Positions 8,430 to 17,115 of a stretch of DNA of 33,971 nt are shown in pieces. How positions within the stretch are numbered: position 1 is the stretch's first letter; every line of letters begins with the position of its first letter. Made by a program: the position numbers and the translations under genes. The stretch is from Candidatus Melainabacteria bacterium. GTDB taxonomy: Bacteria; Cyanobacteriota; Vampirovibrionia; Obscuribacterales; Obscuribacteraceae. Location of the stretch: the NCBI GenBank assembly GCA_020854255.1, contig JADZFV010000568.1, positions 1 to 33,971 on the forward strand, in the 5' to 3' direction. The notes beneath the pieces were generated by a model. The model was not told where the DNA came from. It did not search any database and saw nothing but the letters and a program-made list of their open reading frames with translations.

Positions 8430-10766
8430 GTGACACCAGCAGTCGGCGAAAAGGGAAAAACAGAATTTGCTAAGCAGTGCCCCAACTGCCGGGCCGAGTT
8501 CAGTGCCGACATGCATTTTTGCCCACAAGACGGCACGAAACTGGTGGACCGACCGGCGCCTGAAAATGAAATGGCGGCGGGAGACGGGGAAAGTGCCGAA
8601 ACAAATAGCAGCGCCGACGCAGAAACCTACGAAAAACCGAAAGAGAAAGACACAGCAGGCAGCGGTCAAACCCCGGCATTAATGCCGGGGTCTCCTTGTG
8701 AAGACGAACTGCGGCTGATTGAAGACATTCCAGCCCCCAGCGATGCAACTGCCGGCAACTTGACCGCCACCCTCAATACGTCAGGCGATAAGCCTGCGTC
8801 GCTTGCAGATCCACGCCTGGAATTGCTCGGTCAGGTAGTGGAGGGTCGCTACGACATTACAGAAACGCTTGGCAAAGGCGGCATGAGCGTTGTCTTTAAA
8901 GCGCGCGACCGGCGCCTGAGGAAAAATGTCGCCGTAAAAGTCTTGATGCCGCATCTCTCCGTCGACCCTTTAAGCGTTCAGAGGTTTCAGCAAGAAGCCA
9001 CAGCCGCCAGTCATCTGGACCATCCCAATATCGTAAAGGTCTATAACGTCGGCGCCACGGAAAGCGGACTTCCTTTCATGGCCATGGACTATCTCGAAGG
9101 ACAATCGCTATCTGCAGCAATCAAAGAAAAGGGCAGGCTCGACTATGAAGAAGCGCTGAATATCTTTGTGCAGCTCACCGGAGCGCTGGCTCACGCCCAC
9201 CAGAAAGGAGTCATTCACAGGGATTTAAAACCCAGCAACGTGATTCTTTCTCACCACGGCGCAGAAAGGGATATTGCAAAATTAGTTGACTTCGGCATCG
9301 CCAAGGTACTATCCCAGGACGAGCATACTCAGGCGAAATTGACGCAAACCGGCGACATCTTCGGCTCCCCTCATTACATGAGCCCCGAGCAGTGCCTGGG
9401 CGGCGAGCTCGATGAGCGCTCGGATGTTTATTCCATGGGGTGCTTGATGTATGAAGCGCTGACAGGGCGTCCGCCTCACACCGGTGATTCGACACTGCAG
9501 ATACTGCACAAACACATTTCGGAAACACCAGCCAGCTTCAAGTCAGTCGTTCCGGACTCAGCCATTCCGGCAGAACTGGAGGCAATCGTATTCAAGTGTC
9601 TGGAGCCAAAACGCAATGAGCGCATTCAATCAATGAATTTGCTTAAAAGCAGCCTCACGCAGCTCTACATGGCCAGAGACGAAAATGCGATCAATCAAGC
9701 CCAGGCAAAATTTTCACTGCTCTGGGCAAAAAGACTAAAACTAAGCACGCGAGAAAAAGCGCTGGGCGCAATTGGAATCCTGGTATCACTTATGGTGCTA
9801 ACTGCAGTCTGGCTGACTCTGTCATTTCTGGACCTGACAGCTAATTCTCCCTGGTTGAACCCGAACATACTCGACTGGGTCGGTCAAAAACCTCCGGTCA
9901 ATAATGCTGAAAATAGGATGGCTCTCGCCTACTCGCAGATGGAATTGTATATGAGCAGAGGAAAGCAGCTCGTTGAAGAAGATGCTATAACGCCCGGCAA
10001 ACTTGTTTCCACTATGACTAAGACGGCTCTGGCGCTGGATCGCGCCGGAAGGCAGGAAGACGCGCTGCGCGGACTGATTAAAGCAACGGAATACGCAAAA
10101 TTTTATATCAGCGGATATGCCAGCAACTACCCAAATCTTCTTTTCTACACGGGAAAAGTCTATTACGATCTGAAGCAATACAAAAATGCAGAGCGGTGCT
10201 TGCTGGAAGCTCTGGAGAGCAATGAGTGGCCGGCAAGTGCGCAGTGGAAAGGCGACACCGAATCCATGCTGGCCGACTGCTATAACTTCATGGGCAAAAG
10301 AGAGCAAGCTGAAGACTATTATCAACGTGCCCTCGATCGCTGGAAGAATTCGGGAAGCGATTCCTCTCGCTTCTCGCTGACGGCTGCTCGCTTTGCAGAT
10401 CTGATAACTCCGTATAACACGCAACAATCCTTCAGTTACGCTTACAAACTCTACCGCGCGGCAAAGACAAACTGGCGTCGAAACATCGACGAGCATGGGC
10501 AAAACGTAGCCATGTGCGACCAGAGAATGTCTAATGTGCTTCTAAATATCGGCGAGAAAGAAAAGTCTTTTCTTTTCCTGAAAGAGGCAAACTCAGAATT
10601 GGCAGCGGCGATCGGTCAAGACAACCCAAAACGGGCCAATTTGATAATGAAATACGCCGATGCACTGTGGCATAGAGGTGAATACCTTGACGCGATCAAA
10701 CAGCGTATAGGTTGCTGGTTGATTCTCTATCATGCACCGCCACCGGTGACAACAAAGTCTATCTGA
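8430..10766 (+). CDS. Membrane Ser/Thr protein kinase with zinc ribbon and TPR-like sensor region (copy 2)
   Basis: A 778-residue paralogue of the gene at 5019 with the same domain order. Ribbon: CPNCRAEF then CPQDGTKL. An acidic, low-complexity linker follows (residues 45-125). Kinase domain, about 138-400: LGKGGMSVVFKA at about 147, Lys170 in VAVKVL, HRDLKPSN from 263, DFGIAK from 287, SPHYMSPEQC. One transmembrane helix (about 445-470) is followed by a TPR-like C-terminal region with repeats such as KVYYDLKQYKNAERCLLEAL and DCYNFMGKREQAEDYYQRAL. The kinase should face the cytoplasm and the TPR region the outside. The start is GTG at 8430, lacking a good Shine-Dalgarno. Kinase domains of the two copies align without gaps over long stretches, while their C-terminal regions have diverged, suggesting different ligands. 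Its stop is 4 bp from that of the convergent secreted gene. Confidence 0.9.
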   Translation: MTPAVGEKGKTEFAKQCPNCRAEFSADMHFCPQDGTKLVDRPAPENEMAAGDGESAETNSSADAETYEKPKEKDTAGSGQTPALMPGSPCEDELRLIEDIPAPSDATAGNLTATLNTSGDKPASLADPRLELLGQVVEGRYDITETLGKGGMSVVFKARDRRLRKNVAVKVLMPHLSVDPLSVQRFQQEATAASHLDHPNIVKVYNVGATESGLPFMAMDYLEGQSLSAAIKEKGRLDYEEALNIFVQLTGALAHAHQKGVIHRDLKPSNVILSHHGAERDIAKLVDFGIAKVLSQDEHTQAKLTQTGDIFGSPHYMSPEQCLGGELDERSDVYSMGCLMYEALTGRPPHTGDSTLQILHKHISETPASFKSVVPDSAIPAELEAIVFKCLEPKRNERIQSMNLLKSSLTQLYMARDENAINQAQAKFSLLWAKRLKLSTREKALGAIGILVSLMVLTAVWLTLSFLDLTANSPWLNPNILDWVGQKPPVNNAENRMALAYSQMELYMSRGKQLVEEDAITPGKLVSTMTKTALALDRAGRQEDALRGLIKATEYAKFYISGYASNYPNLLFYTGKVYYDLKQYKNAERCLLEALESNEWPASAQWKGDTESMLADCYNFMGKREQAEDYYQRALDRWKNSGSDSSRFSLTAARFADLITPYNTQQSFSYAYKLYRAAKTNWRRNIDEHGQNVAMCDQRMSNVLLNIGEKEKSFLFLKEANSELAAAIGQDNPKRANLIMKYADALWHRGEYLDAIKQRIGCWLILYHAPPPVTTKSI

Positions 10767-10770
10767 CCAT

Positions 10771-11724
10771 CTACTGAACCATCTTTTTTTTGCTCTTCTC
10801 AGAACCGAGATCCGGCATTTCAAGATCACTCATCGAATCTTCAGTATTGAAGAAAACCTCCATCTCGCTCTCCGCTCTCTTGTAACCGGAAGGCATAATG
10901 TACTTGCTGACTGGAATTTTGACTTTCTGAATGGAGAATGTCTGGTAATCGACGTGATCCGAATCCTTCGACTTTGTTACACGGTGCCGTCCAAGAAAAT
11001 CTGCTTTTTTCTCAACTACGGCTTTATGCCTGGAAGCAAGTGCATGCCTGAGCGGCACTCCCTCAGGTACGGTGTCGGTGACCTTGAGCAGTGCATATAG
11101 CAACGAACGGGCATCCGAAGTCAGATCTACATCATGAGTAACCCAGATAGTGTCTTCGTTGGTCAAAGTATCCATATATGAAAAGCGCCTGAATACCCTG
11201 GCATTCATACCGCAGACCTTTTCATTTCTCAAAAATTTCCAGGCAGTCAGCCTTGGATGACTGGTGGGATTTTGAAACATGACCTTCGACTTCTTTTTCC
11301 AGGTCTGCGCATCGCAGGCATAGTACTTCTTGGTGTCATCGCTGTAGAGGCAGAGATTTTGTGTTTTTGCATTGAACAAAATAGACAGGCTGTTGGACTC
11401 GACACTAATTCCCAGAGGCGAGAAATAGGTAGTGCATTTGCCAATGAATCGATACTCCTGTTTGAGGACAAGCCCCTCGATATCTTTCAACCCCTTGGAG
11501 GAAAACACTTGCGCCTGAATTTCCCTCTTCGGCTGGATTCTGACAGCGGCCGCTTCCCCTGTGCTCAGCCTGGGGGCAACTTTCACTTCATTGAAAGGTC
11601 GCGAAGCGAAAGCCTTTTGAGCAGCAACAAATGCCAGTGTCAAAACGATAAGAGTTAAGGTGAATTTGCCCCTATCAGCCAACGGTATGTTTCTCCACAT
11701 CTTTCTGATGATTGGCTTGTCCAC
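10771..11724 (-). CDS. Secreted protein of unknown function, partner of kinase copy 2
   Basis: A 317-residue exported protein with a signal peptide (FTLTLIVLTLAFVAAQKAFA, cleavage near residue 40) and a mature domain homologous to the protein at 7374: shared W-KKK-x6-NP, W-x3-(R/K)-NEK-V-x-GM, and a C-terminal P-x-GYK-x4-EM. It ends in a charged tail ESEKSKKK-like stretch. It is in no family I can name. The start given is GTG at 11724, which overlaps the end of the RND permease by 50 bp; an ATG at 11700 (residue 9) directly after AGAAAG is equally plausible and gives a more usual signal peptide. Either way it overlaps the upstream RND gene on the same strand, so it may be co-transcribed with the efflux operon as well as paired with the kinase. 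Confidence 0.7.
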   Translation of the reverse strand: MDKPIIRKMWRNIPLADRGKFTLTLIVLTLAFVAAQKAFASRPFNEVKVAPRLSTGEAAAVRIQPKREIQAQVFSSKGLKDIEGLVLKQEYRFIGKCTTYFSPLGISVESNSLSILFNAKTQNLCLYSDDTKKYYACDAQTWKKKSKVMFQNPTSHPRLTAWKFLRNEKVCGMNARVFRRFSYMDTLTNEDTIWVTHDVDLTSDARSLLYALLKVTDTVPEGVPLRHALASRHKAVVEKKADFLGRHRVTKSKDSDHVDYQTFSIQKVKIPVSKYIMPSGYKRAESEMEVFFNTEDSMSDLEMPDLGSEKSKKKMVQ

Positions 11725-14700
11725 TTATGTAGCCGCGCTTGCCGCCCAGAGAGCCAGGCAACACTTGCATCAGCCAATTCTGGAAGTCATCTATATAAGT
11801 GAAAACAACAGGAATGACAAGCAAAGTCAAAAGCGTAGCGGTGATCAAACCGCCTATGACGGAAATAGCCATCGGTGCTCGCGCCTCCGATCCGGCGCCC
11901 AGACCCATCGCGACCGGCAACATACCGGCTATCATCGCAATTGTGGTCATCAAGATCGGGCGCATGCGTGTTTCGCCTGCAGTAATAAGGGCCTCACGTC
12001 TGGGCAATCCATGCTTCATCGAGACCAGCGCATATTCGACCAGCAAGATGGCGTTTTTCGTCACCAAACCCATCAGCATGGTTATGCCGATAAGCGCATA
12101 GAGTCCAATGGACTGGTTGAACAAAACAAGTCCAATGAGGGCTCCGCACAATGACAAAGGCAAGGACATCATGATGGTAAGAGGGTGGAGGAAACTGCCG
12201 AAGAGAACAACGAGCACAGCATAGATGAGCAGAATGGCCGCACCTATGGCGGTGCCAAAACCGTTGAAAACATCGCGCTGAATCTCAACGTCGCCGAGCG
12301 GTTGCTCGTGGATGGATTTGGACATGGTCTTGAAAGCGGGAAGCATGTGGACCTTCTTCAATGCATCGCCCAACGTCAATTTCGAGTCGAGACTGGCTTC
12401 TACCGTCACCTGTCGTTCGCGATCGAATCTGTCAATCTGAGCCGGGCCGCTGCCGAATTCAATACTGGACACGCTCTTGAGAGGCAGGAGACGGCCGCCG
12501 TTTCCTTGAACTTTCAAATTGCCTATCGTGGCCATGTCATTTCTATATTGAGGGTCGAGCTGTACGCGAATATTTATTTGCCTGTCTTTCAAATCGAATT
12601 TGGCCAGGTTGGCGTCCGAGTCACCGAGAGTGGCAATCAGTGCAGTTCTTGCAATGCTCATCACTGAGACTCCCTGGCGGGCGGCGCGCTCGAAATCTGG
12701 ATGCACAAGAATCTCAGGGCGAAGCAATGAGGCGCTGGAGGTTACGTCGCTCAGTCCTTGAACAGGACGCATTTGATCGATAAGTATTTCTGCCGTGCGC
12801 TCCAACTCTTGCGATTCGTTGCTCGTAAGAGCGATGCGTACTGGCTTTCCGGTCATACCGGAAGAGCGAGAGAAAGTCAGGCGGACGCCTGGCACAAATT
12901 TGATTTCGTTGCGCAGAATTTCTTCAAAACGCTGCTGAGATACTTTTCTTTGATCTTTTGGTTTGAGCGTGACGTAAATGCTGGCTTTGTTCACTTCGCC
13001 CTGACTGCCGGCAGAACTGCGCCTGGACTGAGTGGGCGTACCTATGAATGCCACTACGGTCCTTACTTCCGGGTGCTTTTGAACGATAGTGTTCAATTGA
13101 TTGCAAGCCTTCTCTGTATCACTGAGCACTGCGCCCGGTGGCAACTCCACATTGATAAGCAATTCGCCTCTGTCGACATTGCTAATCAAAGACGTCGGCA
13201 TTGTTTTGAAAAGCGCGATACTGACTGCAAAAAGGATGATCGAGGCAATCACGGTAATCAATCGGCGGTTAAGCGCCCAAATCAAAAGACGCTGATACGT
13301 CTTCATCAACCGGCTGCGGCCTTTATGTTCGGGCATGTCCTTCATGCCGTATGCCGCCATCATCGGCGTGACCATACGAGCGACCAGAAGAGAGAAAAGA
13401 ACAGCCACTGTTACGGTGAGCCCGAATTGTTTGAAGAACTGCCCGGGTATTCCACCCATGAACGCCACCGGCACAAAGACGACAATTACGGTCAAAGTGG
13501 TGGCGATAACCGCCATACCGATTTCTTCGGCCGCTTCGATCGCGGCTTTCATGGGCGGCTTGCCCATCTTCAAATGGCGCACGATGTTTTCGATTTCGAC
13601 GATAGCGTCGTCGACCAGAATCCCGATTACCAGTGCTAATCCAAGCAACGACATTCCATTTAGAGTAAAACCGGCCCACTGCATGACGGCAAATGTCGGT
13701 ATGACCGAAAGAGGAATCGCCAGACCGGAGATAAAGGTGGCACGCCAGTCTTTCAGGAATATGTAAATAACGGCGACGGCCAGAAGAGCGCCCACAATCA
13801 ATGAATCCAGAGAAGCGTCATAAGCCTCTTTGACGTACTTGCCGTTGGTGCGTATCTTGTTGATTTGAACATCCCTGGGCAAGGATTTCTTCAATTGGTC
13901 AAGCTTTTTGTCGACAGCTTTCTCGACATCGACCAGATTGCTACCTGTGCTGCGCACAATAGAAAAGACAACCACCTGCTTGCCGTCCATGATCGCCATC
14001 TGGCGCACTTCCGAGGCGCTGTCGGTGACTTTGCCGAGCGTGTCCAGACGCGCATGCCGGCCTTGCGGCAGAAGGATTTCAGTGGCGCCCAGACGCTCAA
14101 GAGTATGGGCACTACCCAGAGTTCTTATTGATTGTTCGGCCCTGCCGATCTCGCCACGCCCACCCGGCAGGTCAATATTGAGCGCTCTTATCTGCGCATT
14201 GACCATGTCGGCGGTGACGCCCACCGCCTCCAGGCGTGTCGGGTCAAGGTCTACTCTGACTTCACGCTCGACGCCTCCGGCCCGTTGAACCTGACCGACA
14301 CCGGGCACCGAAAGCAGTGCCCGGCCGATATCATTGTCGACCAGCCAGCTTACCTCGGTCGGCGTCAAACTACTGGTTGAGACTGTATAGCTGACAAAAG
14401 GGCCGCCCACAAAATCAACGCGTTGAATAATCGGCTCGTCAATTGCATCGGGCAGATCTTGTCTGATTTTGGCAATGGCGTCACGCACATCATTGACGGC
14501 TCTGTCGGTGTTCGTGCCCAGAACAAATTCGATGCTTGTTATGGATGCGCCCGTATTGACTGCCGACATGATGTGTTTGACATTGCCTACTCCCGAGACC
14601 GCGTCTTCTATTTTTCTCGTTACCTGAGTTTCCAGCTCGGAAGGCGCTGCTCCCATTTGAGTGACAGTCACCGACGCCACCGGCACATCGATGTTGGGAT

Positions 14701-14815
14701 TCTCGTCGATGCCCAACGCCACAAAGGCCAGAGAGCCCATCACCATGAGCACAAGGAAAAGAACCAGCACCGGAACCGGATTTTTGATAGACCAGGTTGA
14801 GAGATTCCAGTTCAC
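11675..14815 (-). CDS. RND family efflux transporter permease (HAE1/AcrB type)
   Basis: A 1046-residue inner-membrane proton/drug antiporter, full length for the family. Residues 1-13 (NWNLSTWSIKNPV) lead into the first helix, and two homologous halves, each six helices plus a large periplasmic loop, follow. Proton-relay residues are present: the Asp pair 402-403 in GILVDDAIVEIENI (helix 4) and Lys920 in GLVTKNAILLVEYA (helix 10). It would form a trimer and pump amphiphilic compounds through the adjacent MFP and an outer-membrane channel; no TolC-like gene is in this window. The start is GTG at 14815, 22 bp after the MFP stop. It is the third gene of the TetR-MFP-RND operon. A secreted-protein gene starts inside its last 50 bp. 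Confidence 0.95.
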   Translation of the reverse strand: MNWNLSTWSIKNPVPVLVLFLVLMVMGSLAFVALGIDENPNIDVPVASVTVTQMGAAPSELETQVTRKIEDAVSGVGNVKHIMSAVNTGASITSIEFVLGTNTDRAVNDVRDAIAKIRQDLPDAIDEPIIQRVDFVGGPFVSYTVSTSSLTPTEVSWLVDNDIGRALLSVPGVGQVQRAGGVEREVRVDLDPTRLEAVGVTADMVNAQIRALNIDLPGGRGEIGRAEQSIRTLGSAHTLERLGATEILLPQGRHARLDTLGKVTDSASEVRQMAIMDGKQVVVFSIVRSTGSNLVDVEKAVDKKLDQLKKSLPRDVQINKIRTNGKYVKEAYDASLDSLIVGALLAVAVIYIFLKDWRATFISGLAIPLSVIPTFAVMQWAGFTLNGMSLLGLALVIGILVDDAIVEIENIVRHLKMGKPPMKAAIEAAEEIGMAVIATTLTVIVVFVPVAFMGGIPGQFFKQFGLTVTVAVLFSLLVARMVTPMMAAYGMKDMPEHKGRSRLMKTYQRLLIWALNRRLITVIASIILFAVSIALFKTMPTSLISNVDRGELLINVELPPGAVLSDTEKACNQLNTIVQKHPEVRTVVAFIGTPTQSRRSSAGSQGEVNKASIYVTLKPKDQRKVSQQRFEEILRNEIKFVPGVRLTFSRSSGMTGKPVRIALTSNESQELERTAEILIDQMRPVQGLSDVTSSASLLRPEILVHPDFERAARQGVSVMSIARTALIATLGDSDANLAKFDLKDRQINIRVQLDPQYRNDMATIGNLKVQGNGGRLLPLKSVSSIEFGSGPAQIDRFDRERQVTVEASLDSKLTLGDALKKVHMLPAFKTMSKSIHEQPLGDVEIQRDVFNGFGTAIGAAILLIYAVLVVLFGSFLHPLTIMMSLPLSLCGALIGLVLFNQSIGLYALIGITMLMGLVTKNAILLVEYALVSMKHGLPRREALITAGETRMRPILMTTIAMIAGMLPVAMGLGAGSEARAPMAISVIGGLITATLLTLLVIPVVFTYIDDFQNWLMQVLPGSLGGKRGYISGQANHQKDVEKHTVG

Positions 14816-14837
14816 TTTATTCGCCGCACTTCAATGC

Positions 14838-16286
14838 CTATTCACCCACCCTGACCAGATCGCCGTTTTTCAAAAATCCGGCTCCGCGCACGACAACAGC
14901 CTCGCCGGAGTTGAGACCGGACAGTATTTCCGCGTAGCCTTGCACGCGTGCGCCGGTTTTCACATCGCGAGCCGATACCGTGTTGTCGCCATTTACGACA
15001 TAGACAAAGCTCTTGTTGTCTCGGCTGAGCACCGCTTTTGCCGGCACGGCAAGAGGACTCTTGCTGCCGACTTCGATTTCGGCATGAGCAAAATTACCCG
15101 GCTTAAACCCGCGCTTGTCATTGACAGTCTGAGGCAAATCAATTCGCACAGTACCAAGACGCATGTCTTGATCGATCATCGGACTGACTTCACGGACACG
15201 GCCTTCGACTTTGAAGGAAGAAGCTGTCGAATCTGTCACCACCGCTTTCTGTCCCGGATGAATATCGTGAAGGTCAACTTCTGCTACCTGCGCGCGCATC
15301 TCCAGGCGGTTGTCGCGAACCATTTGGAAAAGCACCTTATTCATGGCCGTGATGTCGCCCAGGTGAGCCTCTCGACGCATGATCAAACCATCAGACGGTG
15401 CCCTGATCACCGTCTGCGCCACCAGTGCCTCCAGTCGGCTGACATTGGCCTGCATCTGAGCAACAGTGGCATTCGAGATGTCCACATCCTCCTTTCTGCC
15501 GCCCTGTTGTCCCATGATCAAGCGTTGCTTCGCCTGCTCTAGCTGAAATTTCGCGGTGCGAACCTTTTGAGCGGCATTATGCATTTCAGCATCAGCTGTT
15601 TTTGCATCGGTATCTTTCTGGTCGGCTTCCTGCTCGCTGACTGCGCCTTCTGCTACCAGCCCGCGATATCGTTTGGAGTTGTGTTGCGCATTGGCAAGAT
15701 TGGCGCGGGCTTTGACCAGCATAGTTTCTGCCTCGGCAACAGCCGACTCGGCCTGCATATGGGCGGCTTGCAGTGAAAGCAAATCTTCCGGACGATTTGG
15801 CTGAATGGTTCTTCTCAAGGTCGCTTGCTGTGCTTTAAGCTTCGCCTTTTCTTCAGCCAGTTGAGCATTCAAGACCGCTGAATTGAGACGAGCCAGTACC
15901 TGACCGCGTTTCACTTTATCGCCGTCATCCACATAAATAGACTCGACTCTCAAACCATTTACTTCCGAGCCGATAGAAAGCGGGTCCCAGGCCCAAATTG
16001 TGCCTGTAACCTGGACGACTCCTTCCATCAAATGCGCAGCGGCCCTCTCGGCAGTAACAGTTATGATCGGCTCCGGACCTGTGGTCTTGGCGTCCTGAGC
16101 GCCGTGGGCAAAATTGAAAAAAAACACCGCCAGGCAGGCGGCTGCCGCCGCAACCGAAAGGACAATCACCTTTTTGTTTTTGTAGAAAGGCTGTGGCGAT
16201 CTGGCGTCCGCACCGGATTCCGGCGCAGTCTTGGTTTGCCCTTGATTCAGAGAGCCAGTCTCATTGATTGTCGATTTTACTTCCAT
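14838..16286 (-). CDS. RND efflux periplasmic adaptor (membrane fusion protein)
   Basis: A 482-residue HlyD/AcrA-type adaptor linking the inner-membrane pump to an outer-membrane channel. A short cytoplasmic N-terminus is followed by one membrane anchor (about residues 37-60). The lipoyl half-motif is GSEVNGLRVESIYVDDGDKVKRGQVLARLNS. A long alpha-helical hairpin rich in Ala, Glu and Gln (about 115-240) precedes the second lipoyl half IRAPSDGLIMRREAHLGD, then beta-barrel and membrane-proximal domains ending in GLNSGEAVVVRGAGFLKNGDLV. There is no lipobox, so anchoring is by the helix. The ATG at 16286 has AAAAGGAAA just upstream. It overlaps the end of the TetR gene by 26 bp and is translationally coupled to it. 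Confidence 0.94.
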   Translation of the reverse strand: MEVKSTINETGSLNQGQTKTAPESGADARSPQPFYKNKKVIVLSVAAAAACLAVFFFNFAHGAQDAKTTGPEPIITVTAERAAAHLMEGVVQVTGTIWAWDPLSIGSEVNGLRVESIYVDDGDKVKRGQVLARLNSAVLNAQLAEEKAKLKAQQATLRRTIQPNRPEDLLSLQAAHMQAESAVAEAETMLVKARANLANAQHNSKRYRGLVAEGAVSEQEADQKDTDAKTADAEMHNAAQKVRTAKFQLEQAKQRLIMGQQGGRKEDVDISNATVAQMQANVSRLEALVAQTVIRAPSDGLIMRREAHLGDITAMNKVLFQMVRDNRLEMRAQVAEVDLHDIHPGQKAVVTDSTASSFKVEGRVREVSPMIDQDMRLGTVRIDLPQTVNDKRGFKPGNFAHAEIEVGSKSPLAVPAKAVLSRDNKSFVYVVNGDNTVSARDVKTGARVQGYAEILSGLNSGEAVVVRGAGFLKNGDLVRVGE

Positions 16287-16968
16287 GGTTTCCTTTTGAA
16301 CAATTCATATGATTGCAATTTTTTTCTTTCATCAGACCGTTGAAAACGATGTCGAGCACATCTTCGGTTTTCGACTCCAGGGTCTCGCTAGATCCTGAGA
16401 TGTACTTGTTGAAGATCACTCCGTAGATGAGGCTGCTCATCATCTGCACAAGCCGTTCGACAGCCACTTCGCGAAGCACACCGCAGGCGATAAGGTCCGA
16501 GAAGTGTTGCCGCCACAGGGCGCTATTGTCCTCATCCAGGGGCACAGGCAGAGCGCGTTGTTTGAACTCGGCTCTTTCCTGGACGATCAATTCGACCACA
16601 TGCGGGTGGAGGTCAAAGAAACGAAAATAAGAGCGCAGAGCATGCTCTATACGCTCGAGAGGGGACTCGACCTGGATTAAGGCGACATTGACTTGTTGGC
16701 TGAGCTTCTGCATACAGTTATCGACGGTGGCCAGGAACAAGTGTTTCTTGCTGGGAAAATATCTATACAAAGTACCTTTGGCTACACCCAGCTCGTCGGC
16801 AAGCAATTTCAAATCGGCATTTGGATAACCCAGGCGCGCGAAAAACAACGCCGAGGCGTCCAAAATCTCCTGACGCCGCCGTGCCGGCAGGTCTTCGTCC
16901 TTCGGTCTGCCGACCGGTTTGCGCATAGTGACTGTAATCAGGTCTGAAGTTGTTGTCGCGTCTGCCAT
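16261..16968 (-). CDS. TetR/AcrR family transcriptional repressor of the RND operon
   Basis: A 235-residue regulator. The N-terminal helix-turn-helix lies in residues 30-75: RRQEILDASALFFARLGYPNAD, then LADELGVAKGTLYRYFPSKKHLF, the standard TetR recognition helix. The ligand-binding C-terminal domain contains RSYFRFFDLHPHVVELIVQERAEF, resembling regulators of RND pumps. It is the first gene of the operon and overlaps the MFP gene by 26 bp, so it very likely represses its own operon through the palindrome at 16997-17010. The ATG at 16968 has no Shine-Dalgarno; an in-frame ATG at 16926 (MRKPVGRPKDED) would also keep the whole DNA-binding domain. Confidence 0.92.
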   Translation of the reverse strand: MADATTTSDLITVTMRKPVGRPKDEDLPARRRQEILDASALFFARLGYPNADLKLLADELGVAKGTLYRYFPSKKHLFLATVDNCMQKLSQQVNVALIQVESPLERIEHALRSYFRFFDLHPHVVELIVQERAEFKQRALPVPLDEDNSALWRQHFSDLIACGVLREVAVERLVQMMSSLIYGVIFNKYISGSSETLESKTEDVLDIVFNGLMKEKNCNHMNCSKGNHGSKIDNQ

Positions 16969-16996
16969 ATTAATTAATAGATTAGCCAGAATTCAT

Positions 16997-17010
16997 TGAC
17001 CCCAGGGTCA
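16997..17010 (-). promoter_or_regulatory. Probable TetR operator
   Basis: A perfect inverted repeat TGACCC-CA-GGGTCA, 27 bp upstream of the TetR start codon and 4 bp downstream of its -10 box, so it covers the expected transcription start. Size and symmetry suit a TetR dimer site. Flanking AATT on both sides extends the symmetry imperfectly. Confidence 0.72.
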
Positions 17011-17014
17011 TTTA

Positions 17015-17020
17015 ATTATA
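17015..17020 (-). promoter_or_regulatory. -10 box of the TetR-MFP-RND operon (extended -10)
   Basis: On the - strand the sequence reads TGCTATAAT: a perfect -10 hexamer with the TGn extension. The best -35 candidate is TTGTGG with a short 15-bp spacer, so the extended -10 probably carries the promoter. The operator lies immediately downstream. Confidence 0.68.
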
Positions 17021-17115
17021 GCAGACAGCCCTTGACCACAACCCTGTTAAGCGATTGCGGCATTTTCTGTAGGGAACTTTGTGGGCTCAAGGCAATGGCG
17101 CCTTACTCCGGCTGG

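Noticed and set aside
9822-10502. A 226-codon - strand open frame inside the second kinase gene
   Set aside because: It is antisense to the TPR-like region of a clear kinase gene; no recognisable features.
12758-13639. A 293-codon + strand open frame opposite the RND permease
   Set aside because: It is antisense to a full-length, motif-complete RND gene; the translation is His/Arg-rich without domain character.
14661-15542. A 293-codon + strand open frame spanning the RND/MFP junction
   Set aside because: It is antisense to two well-supported genes of an operon; no ribosome site or family match.
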